The position numbers were made by a program, and so were the translations under genes. Shown here piece by piece: positions 7,843-15,816 of a stretch of DNA of 19,814 nucleotides (its first letter is position 1; every line of letters starts with the position of its first letter). The stretch lies in assembly GCA_016297805.1 (NCBI GenBank), contig JAEDFX010000037.1, positions 1 through 19,814 of the forward strand. The letters run 5' to 3'. Source of the stretch: Treponema sp. GTDB lineage: Bacteria; Spirochaetota; Spirochaetia; Treponematales; Treponemataceae. Below the pieces are notes generated by a model. The model was not told where the DNA came from, searched no databases, and saw only the letters and a program-made list of their open reading frames with translations.

Positions 7843-8034
7843 TTTTATTACCTTGCAATAAATGCGACTGAAACGAAATACCTTTCGGTAAACTTAACTC
7901 TCTTTTCACATTTTTATTCAGGCTGTGAAATCCTGCCAGTTTTTTCTCGTCGTCTTTACGAAATTTGCCTCCTTACCGTTTTTCCTCCCCTAACAATGTC
8001 AAATAGCTCTTGCTGCCTGCACAAAATTGGCGGG
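7843..8034 (-). promoter_or_regulatory. long 5' leader of the sigma factor gene
   Basis: The leader contains two strong Shine-Dalgarno-like runs (GGGGAGG and AAGGAGG near 7970-7993) that are not followed by ATG or GTG at the usual distance, and a small hairpin TACC-GAAA-GGTA about 50 bases before the start codon. The real start has AAGGT nearby. A post-transcriptional control element is possible but no riboswitch class is recognised. Confidence 0.35.
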
Positions 8035-8040
8035 GTAAAG

Positions 8041-8069
8041 AATATAGGAACATGCCATCAATTTGTCAA
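8041..8069 (-). promoter_or_regulatory. near-consensus promoter of the sigma factor gene
   Basis: TTGACA (8064-8069) and TATATT (8041-8046) are spaced by 17 bases on the minus strand. Transcription would start near 8034, giving a leader of about 190 bases before the ATG at 7842. Confidence 0.8.
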
Positions 8070-8515
8070 CATTATAGAAATTTCTGAGCAAAATCTTTCC
8101 GCAACTATTTCAGCCAACAGATACATTATAATCTTTTACTCTATCATTTAATGATATGGCACAAGATCTTTATGTTATCCGCACTGAAATCCGATTTTTT
8201 ATGAGTCTATAATAACAGGTTTGGTCGCCAAAAAAGCGACATTAATCAATATCGGAAAACTATTTTCTGACTGAGGACTGTTTCTCAAACTTTTCTCTCT
8301 TGCACATGATGTAAAGTCTCTCTAAGGCACACAATGACTTTTCTCCAGCCTACAATTTTGTGACCAATACATTAAACCAGTAGTATCATTCATTTCAAAA
8401 CATCGGTCACAAGCACAACAACAATCCAAATCTGAATCGATGAAAGCCTATGCGATTTTGACAGTCTTTCAAAGACGGCCTTATACCATTTTATTTCTAC
8501 AGGATTAAAATTTGA
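8070..8515. other. gene-poor stretch, probably eroded sequence
   Basis: No convincing gene is found. A minus-strand frame around 8325-8430 reads as a cysteine-rich peptide (DCCCACDRCFEMNDTTG...), starting only from TTG after an in-frame stop, and may be a gene remnant. A small stem GTCGC/GCGAC around 8225-8241 lacks a T tract on either strand at the right place. Position 8575 is the breakpoint of the truncated MoxR copy. Confidence 0.4.
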
Positions 8516-8659
8516 TTAACAATACAGTGATATTAAAAACTCCGACAACTTGAAGAAGAGTAAATATAAAAAAAAGTGCTTTCCCGCAAGCATAATGTTC
8601 TGTTCCGCAGGTGTTTCTGCCAATACTTCATAAAGTTCATTTGAATCAATTGTTGTCAT
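8516..8659 (-). pseudogene. truncated MoxR-family AAA+ ATPase, N-terminal 28 residues only
   Basis: From ATG 8659 the frame encodes 47 residues. The first 28 (MTTIDSNELYEVL, AEQNIMLAGKH) match the N-terminus of the MoxR gene at 14757, ending exactly before its Walker A GIGKS. After 8576 the sequence changes to an unrelated hydrophobic tail and stops. The ATG overlaps the end of the preceding gene (8646) by 14 bases, as in translationally coupled operons. This is the 5' stub of a second MoxR/VWA operon. It also shows what the frameshifted region of the other copy should read. Confidence 0.82.
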
Positions 8660-8831
8660 GTTGTTCCTCGTTTATCGTATGCGTAGATTTATTTTCATTT
8701 TTATAAATATAGTATGCTTCCATGGGTCGTCCACCGTCTTCTGCCATAATGCGTTCTTTTTCTCTCTCAAATTCCATACGTTTTCGTATTTTCCTTAGAA
8801 GCTTATTGTATTCTTTTCTATAGTCAGGCAT
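8646..8831 (-). CDS. small charged hypothetical protein
   Basis: The 61-residue product is rich in Lys, Arg and Glu (KEYNKLLRKIRKRMEFEREKER) and predicted helical, with a polar tail. GGAGGT lies eight bases before the ATG, inside the end of the upstream gene, and the two overlap as TAATG. Its own end overlaps the MoxR stub start. It therefore sat in an operon feeding the second MoxR copy. Function is unknown. Confidence 0.68.
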   Translation of the reverse strand: MPDYRKEYNKLLRKIRKRMEFEREKERIMAEDGGRPMEAYYIYKNENKSTHTINEEQHDNN

Positions 8832-9127
8832 TAGCGATTACCTCCGAATTTTATTTTTTCGATATATAAAGAATTAAATTCAGATACGGTGCACTCTATG
8901 AATTTCTTAGCAAAAAAATTCAATGATTCATATTCTGGATTATGAATAGCAATTTTTGGTTTGTGAAATTCATTTTCAAACAAATCATAAGTGCAGGTTT
9001 TAAAAGTTTTTGGAAATTCCTTTTGCAACTCCTGGAATCGTAACTTCATTTTCAGATAAAGTTTTTCATTCTCTAATTCTCTTAGTTTGATAATTCTGTT
9101 TATTCTTGAAGTCACTACCCTCTTCAT
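8831..9127 (-). CDS. hypothetical protein, likely the C-terminal half of an interrupted gene
   Basis: The 98-residue frame from ATG 9127 has no good ribosome binding site. The same frame runs upstream without another stop (DLLDEIIKTYPEEKAKTK, QHPNETEDDF) to a single TAG at 9242-9244, beyond which it continues as the gene at 9242-9496. The likely original product was about 221 residues. The visible part is charged and helical (IIKLRELENEKLYLKMKLRFQELQ). No family is recognised. Restart, readthrough and simple loss of function all remain possible. Confidence 0.6.
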   Translation of the reverse strand: MKRVVTSRINRIIKLRELENEKLYLKMKLRFQELQKEFPKTFKTCTYDLFENEFHKPKIAIHNPEYESLNFFAKKFIECTVSEFNSLYIEKIKFGGNR

Positions 9128-9241
9128 AAAGTCATCTTCTGTTTCGTTTGGATGCTGCTTTGTTTTAGCTTTTTCTTCTGGATAAGTTTTGATAATTTCA
9201 TCAAGAAGATCCCAGTTCTCTTCTAGGTTTCTATATTTATT

Positions 9242-9496
9242 CTAAAGGTAATATGCTAGCGCTCCAGCCATCTGGTTTACACATAGCTTTCCAATATAAA
9301 CATCAAGGTGATCTTTTTTTATATGAACAATTATCTTCCCAAAATTATTCATAAAGTCTGTCAAGTAAATTGTTTTCCATCTTTTTAGAGATTTATTCTT
9401 CCCATAGTATTTTTCAATAAAAGTGAACATTTCCAGAACAAGTTCATTAGGCTGAATTATGGAAAATAGTTTACGAGTTTTTTCAAAGACATTCAT
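9242..9496 (-). CDS. hypothetical protein, likely the N-terminal half of an interrupted gene
   Basis: The start is placed at ATG 9496 (MNVFEKTRKL), directly after GGGAGGAAAG; an earlier ATG pair at 9511 lies before this Shine-Dalgarno. The 84 residues (LVLEMFTFIEKYYGKNK, YLTDFMNNFGKIIVHIKKDHLDVYIGKL) end at TAG 9242-9244. The frame stays open for another 410 bases into the 8831-9127 gene, so the two are probably one gene split by an amber codon. Family unknown. Confidence 0.58.
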   Translation of the reverse strand: MNVFEKTRKLFSIIQPNELVLEMFTFIEKYYGKNKSLKRWKTIYLTDFMNNFGKIIVHIKKDHLDVYIGKLCVNQMAGALAYYL

Positions 9497-9507
9497 CTTT
9501 CCTCCCA

Positions 9508-9576
9508 TCATGGTGTCCCCTCGGGCGCACTCTCACTTGTTTTTTGCTTATCGATCAGGAATTTATTTTTTTTCAT
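9508..9576 (-). CDS. possible 22-residue small ORF
   Basis: ATG 9576 starts a 22-residue peptide (MKKNKFLIDKQKTSES...) ending in TGA that overlaps the ATG pair of the next gene. TTGGAAG upstream is a weak ribosome binding site. It could be a leader peptide or the surviving start of a lost gene. Short length keeps confidence low. Confidence 0.35.
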   Translation of the reverse strand: MKKNKFLIDKQKTSESAPEGTP

Positions 9577-9588
9577 CTTCCAAACTTT

Positions 9589-9906
9589 TTAATAATTCCA
9601 GTTTGCAAAGTACTTGATTACTGATACGAAGACGAAAATCGTGTTTTGATTCTTCCTTAGTTTTTTTATTTTCACCATTTTAATCATTTCAATACGTTTA
9701 AGGTAAACACTTTTCACATATTGATCTTCTTTGTCGAAATTATATTCCCATGGAAAATCAGTTCGATAGAATCCCTGTCTGATTGGAATTTCAAATCCTT
9801 CAACATTAAGAACTGTTTCTTTTTTTTCATATTTCCTACCCCAAACTGCGGGATTTATTTGCACAGATGAAATGATTATCAGTTTGGCAATTAAAGTCTT
9901 CTTCAT
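9589..9906 (-). CDS. hypothetical protein with N-terminal hydrophobic segment
   Basis: The start is set at ATG 9906 (MKKTLIAKLIIISSVQINPAV) because an upstream ATG at 9939 lies inside the -10 box of the promoter at 9935-9962 and would not be transcribed; TGGAAAAG precedes 9906. The 105-residue product starts with two lysines and a hydrophobic run like a signal peptide or short anchor, then is polar (GFEIPIRQGFYRTDFPWEYNF) with a basic stretch (KMVKIKKLRKNQ). No family is recognised. It is likely exported or membrane-associated, by inference only. Confidence 0.62.
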   Translation of the reverse strand: MKKTLIAKLIIISSVQINPAVWGRKYEKKETVLNVEGFEIPIRQGFYRTDFPWEYNFDKEDQYVKSVYLKRIEMIKMVKIKKLRKNQNTIFVFVSVIKYFANWNY

Positions 9907-9934
9907 TTCTTTTCCACTAGAATCGTGTAAAGTA

Positions 9935-9962
9935 AACATAATCGGGAAAATACAAACGTCAA
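9935..9962 (-). promoter_or_regulatory. promoter for the 9589-9906 gene
   Basis: TTGACG (9957-9962), 16-base spacer, TATGTT (9935-9940) on the minus strand. It fixes the downstream start codon. Confidence 0.7.
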
Positions 9963-10009
9963 CTTTATTTGGCTTTAATAGTTAGACTAAAATATAGTCA
10001 GTGAATCTT

Positions 10010-11293
10010 TCACAAAAGTCCATGTTTTTTGTAGTAGTTAAAATAATTTAAAACAGTTTTATTCTGCCTGATATCTTCCATTTTGACCCTTGTTTCAAGA
10101 TGAAGCCCTTCAAGACTTTTTACGCGACTAAGAGCAACATAGGACTGCCCACTTGCGAAAGCTCCATTTTCAAGGCTTACGGAAATGGCATCAACAGTCT
10201 TTCCCTGCGCCTTGTGAATTGTCATTGCCCAACCGTACACAAGAGGAAACTGAGTGTAAGTTCCCACGACTTCAAGTTCCAGTCCATTTTCACCCCGGAC
10301 ATATTCTTTTTCTTCCCACTTGTGGCGTCTGATAAGAAATATTTTATCTTCCTGCCCTTTTGCAGTAATCAAAGATTTTTCAATTTTTGTAATCACAGCC
10401 AGAGTGCCGTTTACAAAATTATTTTCATTTGTAAGCATTAAAATGTGAGTTCCAACTTTAAGCTTAAGCAATGGTGGAGCAGGGGAATCACGTCCCATGT
10501 TTGGCTCAATAGAACTTAATGCTTTTTCCAAAGGCAAATAGAATCTTCCTTCAGCAGTGGCTTTGTATTCAAATTCCTTCCCTTCCAGTTCATTATATTT
10601 GCTCATATTTATTGATTCAGCATTCTTACGGGTTGTTGTAAGATAAAGAACTTCTTCGTTTTTTTTAGTACGAACCCTTGAATTGATGTAATCCAAATCT
10701 TCGCAGGTAGCTTGACCAAGACGGATATGATTCAAGGTTGCTAGAAAATTTTCATCTGTCTGTCTAAAGATCTTTTTGAATTCAATCTGCTTAACTTTAC
10801 TCTTGCCAAGAAGCTCCTTAAATATCCTGGAGGAAAAGAAATATGGCGTTACATAGCCAAGCCTTGTAAAGGCTTCTTCGTCATCCTGAGTCAAAACAGG
10901 AGGCAACTGAAATGGATCTCCCAAAAGAAGAATTTTCACACCACCAAAAGGAACATCTGGATTATCTTTACCGACACGCATTCTTCTGTCGATTTCATCA
11001 AAAATATCTGCCCTGACCATGGAAACTTCATCAATGATTAAATAATTGACACAATCCCAGATATCCATTCTTCCACGATTAATTCTGTCCGTATAATATT
11101 TAAAATCGTGTGGTTCAAAAACTGAATTCTTAGCAACAGGAAGCCCGAAAAAACTGTGAATGGTCTGACCATCAATGAGCATGGCAGCAGCTCCAGTTGG
11201 CGCAAGACGGACAATATCAGATCCTATATTGAAAGCACTATATCTTCCAGATTTAAAGCCCTCATAGTCTATTTCATTAATCACATAATTCAT
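10010..11293 (-). CDS. Pif1/RecD-like SF1B DNA helicase, main part
   Basis: The frame encodes the body of a superfamily 1B 5'-3' helicase: LAPTGAAAMLIDGQTIHSFF (motif Ia), YLIIDEVSMV (motif II), LLLGDPFQLPPV (motif III), YGWAMTIHKAQGKTVDAI (motif V) and YVALSRVKSLEGL (motif VI). Reading the same frame upstream of ATG 11293 adds AAGTGKSTF, the Walker A loop, so this ATG is not the true start. The preceding 62 residues lie in another frame (11290-11505). One missing base in the GGG run at 11320-11322 would restore a protein of about 490 residues. As sequenced, the product lacks its ATP-binding loop. Confidence 0.85.
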   Translation of the reverse strand: MNYVINEIDYEGFKSGRYSAFNIGSDIVRLAPTGAAAMLIDGQTIHSFFGLPVAKNSVFEPHDFKYYTDRINRGRMDIWDCVNYLIIDEVSMVRADIFDEIDRRMRVGKDNPDVPFGGVKILLLGDPFQLPPVLTQDDEEAFTRLGYVTPYFFSSRIFKELLGKSKVKQIEFKKIFRQTDENFLATLNHIRLGQATCEDLDYINSRVRTKKNEEVLYLTTTRKNAESINMSKYNELEGKEFEYKATAEGRFYLPLEKALSSIEPNMGRDSPAPPLLKLKVGTHILMLTNENNFVNGTLAVITKIEKSLITAKGQEDKIFLIRRHKWEEKEYVRGENGLELEVVGTYTQFPLVYGWAMTIHKAQGKTVDAISVSLENGAFASGQSYVALSRVKSLEGLHLETRVKMEDIRQNKTVLNYFNYYKKHGLL

Positions 11294-11505
11294 GAAGGTT
11301 GATTTACCAGTTCCAGCAGCCCATAAACCCAGACAACCTGTGCAGAACCATGCATGAATTCTTCACAGGCTTCTTCCATCTCTGGAGTTAAGGTGAGATC
11401 CTTGAAATTAAATTTTTTATTCTTATTGTCCCAGTCGTAATCAAAGATAGTTTTGCTTTCAGTTTCAGTGGGCTGATTGTCAGAAGAATTTGAAGTATCC
11501 ATCAT
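11290..11505 (-). pseudogene. N-terminal part of the same helicase, split by frameshift
   Basis: From ATG 11505 with AGAGGA upstream, 62 residues read naturally into the helicase (LTLTPEMEEACEEFM, QVVWVYG), where a Walker A is expected. The frame then gives LLELVNQPS and stops. The correct continuation AAGTGKS lies one base off, at the GGG run 11320-11322. The two pieces overlap by four bases. Either a real one-base deletion or a homopolymer error accounts for this. Confidence 0.8.
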
Positions 11506-11531
11506 AATTTTCCTCTTTGTCTTGACACTTT

Positions 11532-11559
11532 AATATAGTAAGTATTTCTAAAACGACAA
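11532..11559 (-). promoter_or_regulatory. promoter for the helicase gene
   Basis: TTGTCG (11554-11559), 16-base spacer, C then TATATT (11532-11537). The ATG at 11505 follows after about 27 bases with AGAGGA between. Confidence 0.72.
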
Positions 11560-11623
11560 CTATATTATTTTTTTCCAGAAAGAATAATTGTAATAAACTT
11601 TGCTAAAACAAAATCTACATCCA

Positions 11624-12683
11624 TCACATATTTTTCAATATCTTCATCAGGAATTCAGTCTGTTCTTCAAAACCTTCCAGAATGGGGATATAGAAATTCA
11701 ATTTGTTATGACAGGTAAATCCCAGATACTCTTTTGGAAAATCCACCTCACAGAGAATGCACTCTTTGGAATATTTAGGGTTTGACAAGCGAATCCTATA
11801 ATCTTTGTTTTGCGGAAGGATTTTTTCAAGTTCACGATAACGCTGATCCAATGCGGCAGAAGTAGCACGTTCCCTAAACTTTTTGATTTTTTCCTGCTTC
11901 AGGACGGTCTCCTCATATTGGGGAACGATTAGTTTTTGAGACGTAAAGCCGCCCGTAGGAAATTTAACTTTCATTGGATCTTCAAAAAACAAGGTGCATT
12001 CACATTCTGAAAAGCAGTTGTTGCTGATTTCTTTTAGAGTAGACGGAAAACGAACAATGCCTTTCTGAGCCCCAAAAGAATATGTCGCAGCTTTTTCTAC
12101 CCTGCAGGAATTTGAATTTTTTTGATTCTGAATCCAATGTACCATAATAAATTTTTCCGTCTTTGGATAATATTGAAGAACCAGACAATTTGAAAAAACT
12201 GAATTTAGAGAAAACAACTTTTCCAATATTCCAGAACATTTTTGGAGAAATATGCTGTATCTCCTTATGAAGATATAAAACAAGCTTTGGACAGTTCACT
12301 ATAGATTTATTTGCAATTTCTGAAAGATTTATCGGCAACCGTAGCTTTGTAAGATTCGGACAGTTTTCTATACCATTCCTATAAAACCTTTTAACAGTGT
12401 CCGGAAGATATAGTTCCTTCAGAAAATCAAGATCCCTGAAGGAAAATGGCGGCTGATAACCAACATCAATAATGTTTCCTTCGAAAGAAATAATTTTTCT
12501 TAAATCAAGTGAATAAAAAATTTGAGTACTTTCAAGAGCATCACAGATTTTAAATATGTCCTTTATTTTTCCTTCAAGCTGAATTTGCACAGATGATGAA
12601 TCTGAATCTCCGTTGAGAGAATAAATAAACTCATACAGTTGCCTTTCAGTGCCTTTGAATTTTTTTATGCCTTTCATTTTCAT
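11624..12683 (-). CDS. BspA-like leucine-rich repeat protein, frameshifted
   Basis: Two overlapping frames make one protein of about 350 residues. The 5' frame (12683 on) has LRR-like segments such as LDFLKELYLPDTVKRFY, NCPNLTKLRLPINLSEIAN and KSIVNCPKLVLYLHKEI. Correct sense is lost after LDSESKK at the seven-A run 12117-12123 and continues in the other frame with NSNSCRVEKAATYSFG, FPSTLKEISNNCFSECE and a charged C-terminal region to 11624. Removing one A joins them. The gene starts three bases after the VWA stop and is the third gene of the MoxR operon. An ATG at 12677 has better spacing to AAGGA. No signal peptide is seen, so it may be cytoplasmic. Confidence 0.75.
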
Positions 12684-12686
12684 TCC

Positions 12687-14072
12687 TTAGATTTTTAGAA
12701 AACAGCTTTTCCCTGTTTTATCCATCCACTCATGATGATTGTTCCAACCTTTCTCGCTTGGACAAACCCACAGGAATCTTGACTTGGTATGTTTATGCTT
12801 GATTGGATGAGCAGAACAGCCGTCAGTCAGAATTATAACTCCGTCATATTCAGGATGATCTTTTGCAAAATCAAAAACACATTGAAAATTCGTTCCGCCT
12901 CTTCCCTTCACTTCAAACTCCACCTGTCTTTTCGTAAGTCGTTCCGGATTTCCTTTTAAATCTACATCAAAATAAACAAGATCAATTTCTTTTATTCCAT
13001 ATCTGAAGAACCTGTTGATTACTCCGAGAAAATCCTTCAAATCTGGATTATCCACTGAACCGCTGGTATCAACTGCAATGAGAAGTTTTTTGGTAAAATT
13101 TCTTTTTGCTCCCATGAATTCAAAACCGTTTCTTCTGCTTGGGCGGAACCTTGAAAGATTTTTGCTGCCAGCAAGAATTGACGCCCGGAAAGTTTTCAGA
13201 ACTTTTCTGTAATCAATTTTTGCGGTAAGCGATGCAATTATCTTTTCCCTGTATCGGCTTCCAACATGGCCCCACTCATCAAGATTGGCAATCTTGTCCC
13301 GTATCATTTCATTCAGGAGTTCCTTTGCCACATCATCTTCATCCCAAAGTCCAGTGGGACCATCAGGAGAATTCAATGCAGCTTCCATCTGTTCAATTTC
13401 TTTGGTGGATTTAACATTCCCGGTTTCCATGGCATTTTCAGAAAATCCATCTTTGTCTTCTGAATGGTCAGGAAGATTTTCCATGTTTTTTGCAGAGTTT
13501 CCTTCTTCTTCATCACAGCCCGGTTCAACTTCACGGCGCCCATTTTTTCGCTCCTGGCCTTCAACTCCTTTTTCTTCTGTTTCTCCAACCTGTCGATTAT
13601 GGCCGTTGTAACCGCAGTTTATACCACCTTCACTTTCAAACTTTTTTTTGATCATGTACTGGCGCCTTGGAATTTTCAGAAAAACATCTTCTCCCAGTTT
13701 TAAGTATTCAGCATCAGGAAACATAAGAAGCCTGTAATATTCTTCAAAACTTCGGTTCCGTGGAAGTCTTTGCTCAACAGGGATTCCCGTTTCCAGATAA
13801 TCTTCGATTTCATCCTGATAAATGGTGACATCACTGGCGATGATTGCAGTCGCTGCATCAAAATGTTCAGGCTTACGGAGATAGGGATGCTTCAAAAGAA
13901 TGCGTATGACTTCATATTCAAAAAGACGGCGGATCTGGAAATTTGTTTTTTTTGCAAGAAGTTCCGGATTGTATTCGATGCGCATTTTCCCCGTACGGAA
14001 TGGAACGGTCAGCTTTGGATTTTCCTTCAGCTCATGGGTGCAGAAGCAGGCAAATAACAGAGGTTCGCCCAA
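12687..14072 (-). CDS. VWA-domain protein with N-terminal metallopeptidase-like domain (DUF2201-type)
   Basis: The product has an N-terminal domain (EPLLFACFCTHEL, VPFRTGKMRIEYNP), an acidic linker (about 145-240), and a C-terminal VWA domain with a complete MIDAS: DTSGS (335-339), T394 in GRGGTNF and D417 in LTDG. Where the family normally carries HExxHxxxxH the sequence is YEVIRILLKH (53-62), so the peptidase site looks dead. Partnered with the MoxR ATPase upstream it resembles RavA-ViaA-type pairs, in which the VWA protein recruits substrate or metal to the ring. The start is uncertain: TTG 14072 is used, but family-like sequence (TLDKITQFWF) continues upstream without an ATG, overlapping the MoxR end. 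Confidence 0.84.
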   Translation of the reverse strand: MGEPLLFACFCTHELKENPKLTVPFRTGKMRIEYNPELLAKKTNFQIRRLFEYEVIRILLKHPYLRKPEHFDAATAIIASDVTIYQDEIEDYLETGIPVEQRLPRNRSFEEYYRLLMFPDAEYLKLGEDVFLKIPRRQYMIKKKFESEGGINCGYNGHNRQVGETEEKGVEGQERKNGRREVEPGCDEEEGNSAKNMENLPDHSEDKDGFSENAMETGNVKSTKEIEQMEAALNSPDGPTGLWDEDDVAKELLNEMIRDKIANLDEWGHVGSRYREKIIASLTAKIDYRKVLKTFRASILAGSKNLSRFRPSRRNGFEFMGAKRNFTKKLLIAVDTSGSVDNPDLKDFLGVINRFFRYGIKEIDLVYFDVDLKGNPERLTKRQVEFEVKGRGGTNFQCVFDFAKDHPEYDGVIILTDGCSAHPIKHKHTKSRFLWVCPSEKGWNNHHEWMDKTGKSCFLKI

Positions 14073-14086
14073 AAACCAAAACTGGG

Positions 14087-14757
14087 TTATTTTATCCAGA
14101 GTGTCACGGATTTTATGATGTCGCTTACTTTTTGCCAGCCGCGGCGGTCAGGTGATTTTTCAAGGTTGTCCAGTTCACCAATATAATCTGTGTCCCCGTC
14201 AAGAGCATCGGAGTTTTCTGTAATAAAGCCTATGACTCTCTGATCAATGTCATTTTTTTGAGCCCACAAAAGCCACTCTGTTACACTTGGACGGAATTCA
14301 TAGATGTTGAATCGGCTTACAAGCGCCGGGTCCAGATCAGTAAGCTGATATTCATCGCCAAGGTTTACCACAGAAATAATCCGACTGCCTTCCGGCAAAG
14401 GTCTTCCTGCAATTGTTTTGTTGAGGGCAAGATCCATTACGGACTGAAGAATTTCCGGGTGTGCCCTGTTAAGTTCGTCAAGAAAAAGTACAACAGGAGT
14501 ATTATCCTGAGGAAACCAGAACGGCGGCAAAAATTGAGTGCGTCCAGTTGCAGCTTCTCTATCCGGCAAACCGATAAGATCTCCAGGATCCGACATCTGA
14601 CCTAGAAAAAGTGGAACAACCTTAAATCCTTTTTCTGTAAAATATTTTGTCAGGATCTGCGACTTTCCAATTCCGTGCTTTCCTGCCAGCATGTGTTTTG
14701 ATAGGCTGGCGTAATTTCAAAAAGGCGGTAAAGTTCATTTGTATCAATTACTGTCAT
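14087..14757 (-). CDS. MoxR-family AAA+ ATPase, frameshifted near its start
   Basis: Translation should begin at ATG 14757, preceded by AGAGGA and a promoter. It gives MTVIDTNELYRLFE and then YQN before the frame breaks; the rest (MLAGKHGIGKSQ onward) is one base off, from 14692. The stub at 8516-8659 shows the intact join (QNIMLAGKH). Motifs: Walker A GKHGIGKS, Walker B VVLFLDELNRA, sensor VVNLGDEY and arginine finger VSRF. It ends soon after RRGWQKVSDIIK, shorter than usual for this family. One missing base at about 14693-14697 would restore the protein. It acts with the VWA protein downstream; the C-terminal shortness may mark a deletion at the gene junction. Confidence 0.82.
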
Positions 14758-14793
14758 CGGATATCCTCTTTTACTTTTGATTTATTGACCTAA

Positions 14794-14821
14794 AATATAG
14801 CTAATTGAACTCAATCGTCAA
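14794..14821 (-). promoter_or_regulatory. promoter of the MoxR-VWA-LRR operon
   Basis: TTGACG (14816-14821), 16-base spacer, C then TATATT (14794-14799). The ATG at 14757 is about 37 bases downstream. This confirms that translation is meant to start before the frameshift, not at 14692. Confidence 0.78.
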
Positions 14822-14859
14822 CTAAAACAAAAGATAAGTACTCCATTTCTGAAGTCCTT

Positions 14860-15024
14860 CTTATATCACCATTCTTCTTCTGCTAATAGTTTTCCAGCTT
14901 CTGTAAGCATTCTTTCTGGATCTGGGGTTATTCCCACACGAGGTAGGTCCAGTCTGTCTGCATCAATACAGCAATCTATCGTAGGATTCCCCGTAGGTTC
15001 TGTCTGTGAAGTGTGAGTTTGCAT
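14860..15024. repeat. direct repeat, left copy
   Basis: About 160 bases are duplicated at 15947-16111 with only a few mismatches near the inner edge (for example GTTCTG versus GTTCCG). The pair flanks the gene at 15039-15788 and the VWA remnant. Confidence 0.85.
14866..15024 (-). pseudogene. duplicated C-terminal fragment of the HD-domain gene
   Basis: A 52-residue frame reads THTSQTEPTGNPTIDCC, DADRLDLPRVGITPDPE and LLAEEEW, the same as the C-terminus of the gene at 15953-16450. Nucleotide identity is almost complete over about 160 bases at an offset of 1087. There is no Shine-Dalgarno before its ATG, and the HD catalytic half is absent. Confidence 0.82.
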
Positions 15025-15038
15025 TTCAAAAAGGCAAT

Positions 15039-15788
15039 TTAATTACCACAAAACGCTTTTTCCATTTCTGATTTAATAGATTCGAGTGATGACAAATAAT
15101 TATAGATTGGAATCAGGATTTCTTTTTCTTCCTTAAAATATATGACATCATTCTCATCGATTTTTTCAATTTCTCCATATAAATATGTCAGCGCTCTGTG
15201 CTCCTTCATGGTTTTATAATCTTTTCTCGGATTAGGGAAAAACCATCCAGTAAAATTGTACTTCTTCATTTCCTCTTCAAAAATATTCTTAATTTTAATC
15301 TTAAAATCTCGAACCTCGTTGATTACATCCTCATAAGTCTTTAGGGAGTTAGAAATTGATTTCGAGTTTCTCAATAGAAATATAGTTTGTTTATCAGAAA
15401 CGTCTATGGTCGAATATGGGTCATGCAAGTAGTAAAACCTGGCATTATATCCTGGTTTTTCAAAGGAATCAGTTATCTGTAGCCGATTGCAGAGAGAACT
15501 ATCTTTATGGATATGAATCTTACATCCGAATCTTTGGCTGAAGTTCAATACAACCTCAAAATATCTTTCATATTCTGTTACAGTGCCTGGTTCAGTAAAT
15601 TCCCTTACATAGTTTAGACTTTTAAAATCGTGAATCCCTTCATTCGAAGTATTTATTATTTGCTTTTTATTTATATATGCATATTTTCTTAATAGATGAA
15701 TAAAATATTTATATGGTCCAGCATGTGTATTAAAAAATTCCGTTCCCGTAAATTTAAAACATTCAATTTCTTCATCACTGATAATCAA
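15039..15788 (-). CDS. hypothetical protein between direct repeats
   Basis: The 249-residue product starts at TTG 15788 with TAGGAGA seven bases upstream. It is not recognised. Visible features are a central segment with aromatic and basic residues (YNARFYYLHDPYSTIDVSDK, QTIFLLRNSKS), helical charged stretches (VRDFKIKIKNIFEEEMKKY) and a NFTGWFFPNP turn. No signal peptide, membrane segment or catalytic motif is apparent. It lies inside a 1087-bp interval bounded by a duplicated piece of the HD gene, so it probably arrived by insertion with target duplication or by tandem duplication and loss. Confidence 0.68.
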   Translation of the reverse strand: MIISDEEIECFKFTGTEFFNTHAGPYKYFIHLLRKYAYINKKQIINTSNEGIHDFKSLNYVREFTEPGTVTEYERYFEVVLNFSQRFGCKIHIHKDSSLCNRLQITDSFEKPGYNARFYYLHDPYSTIDVSDKQTIFLLRNSKSISNSLKTYEDVINEVRDFKIKIKNIFEEEMKKYNFTGWFFPNPRKDYKTMKEHRALTYLYGEIEKIDENDVIYFKEEKEILIPIYNYLSSLESIKSEMEKAFCGN

Positions 15789-15816
15789 TTTAAGTCTCCT
15801 AAAATTATTTTACAGG

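Noticed and set aside
7843..8034. Riboswitch in the sigma factor leader
   Set aside because: No conserved core of a known riboswitch class and no alternative terminator stem could be recognised by eye.
7534..8151. Plus-strand 205-residue open frame
   Set aside because: It lies antisense to the sigma factor gene and its promoter, has Phe/Cys/Ile-rich shadow composition and no ribosome binding site.
13232..13611. Plus-strand frames opposite the VWA gene
   Set aside because: They are antisense shadows of the acidic linker region and lack start signals.
14087..14692. MoxR gene starting at ATG 14692
   Set aside because: This ATG is a family-internal methionine (before LAGKH), has no ribosome binding site, and the promoter, Shine-Dalgarno and paralogous stub all place the start at 14757.
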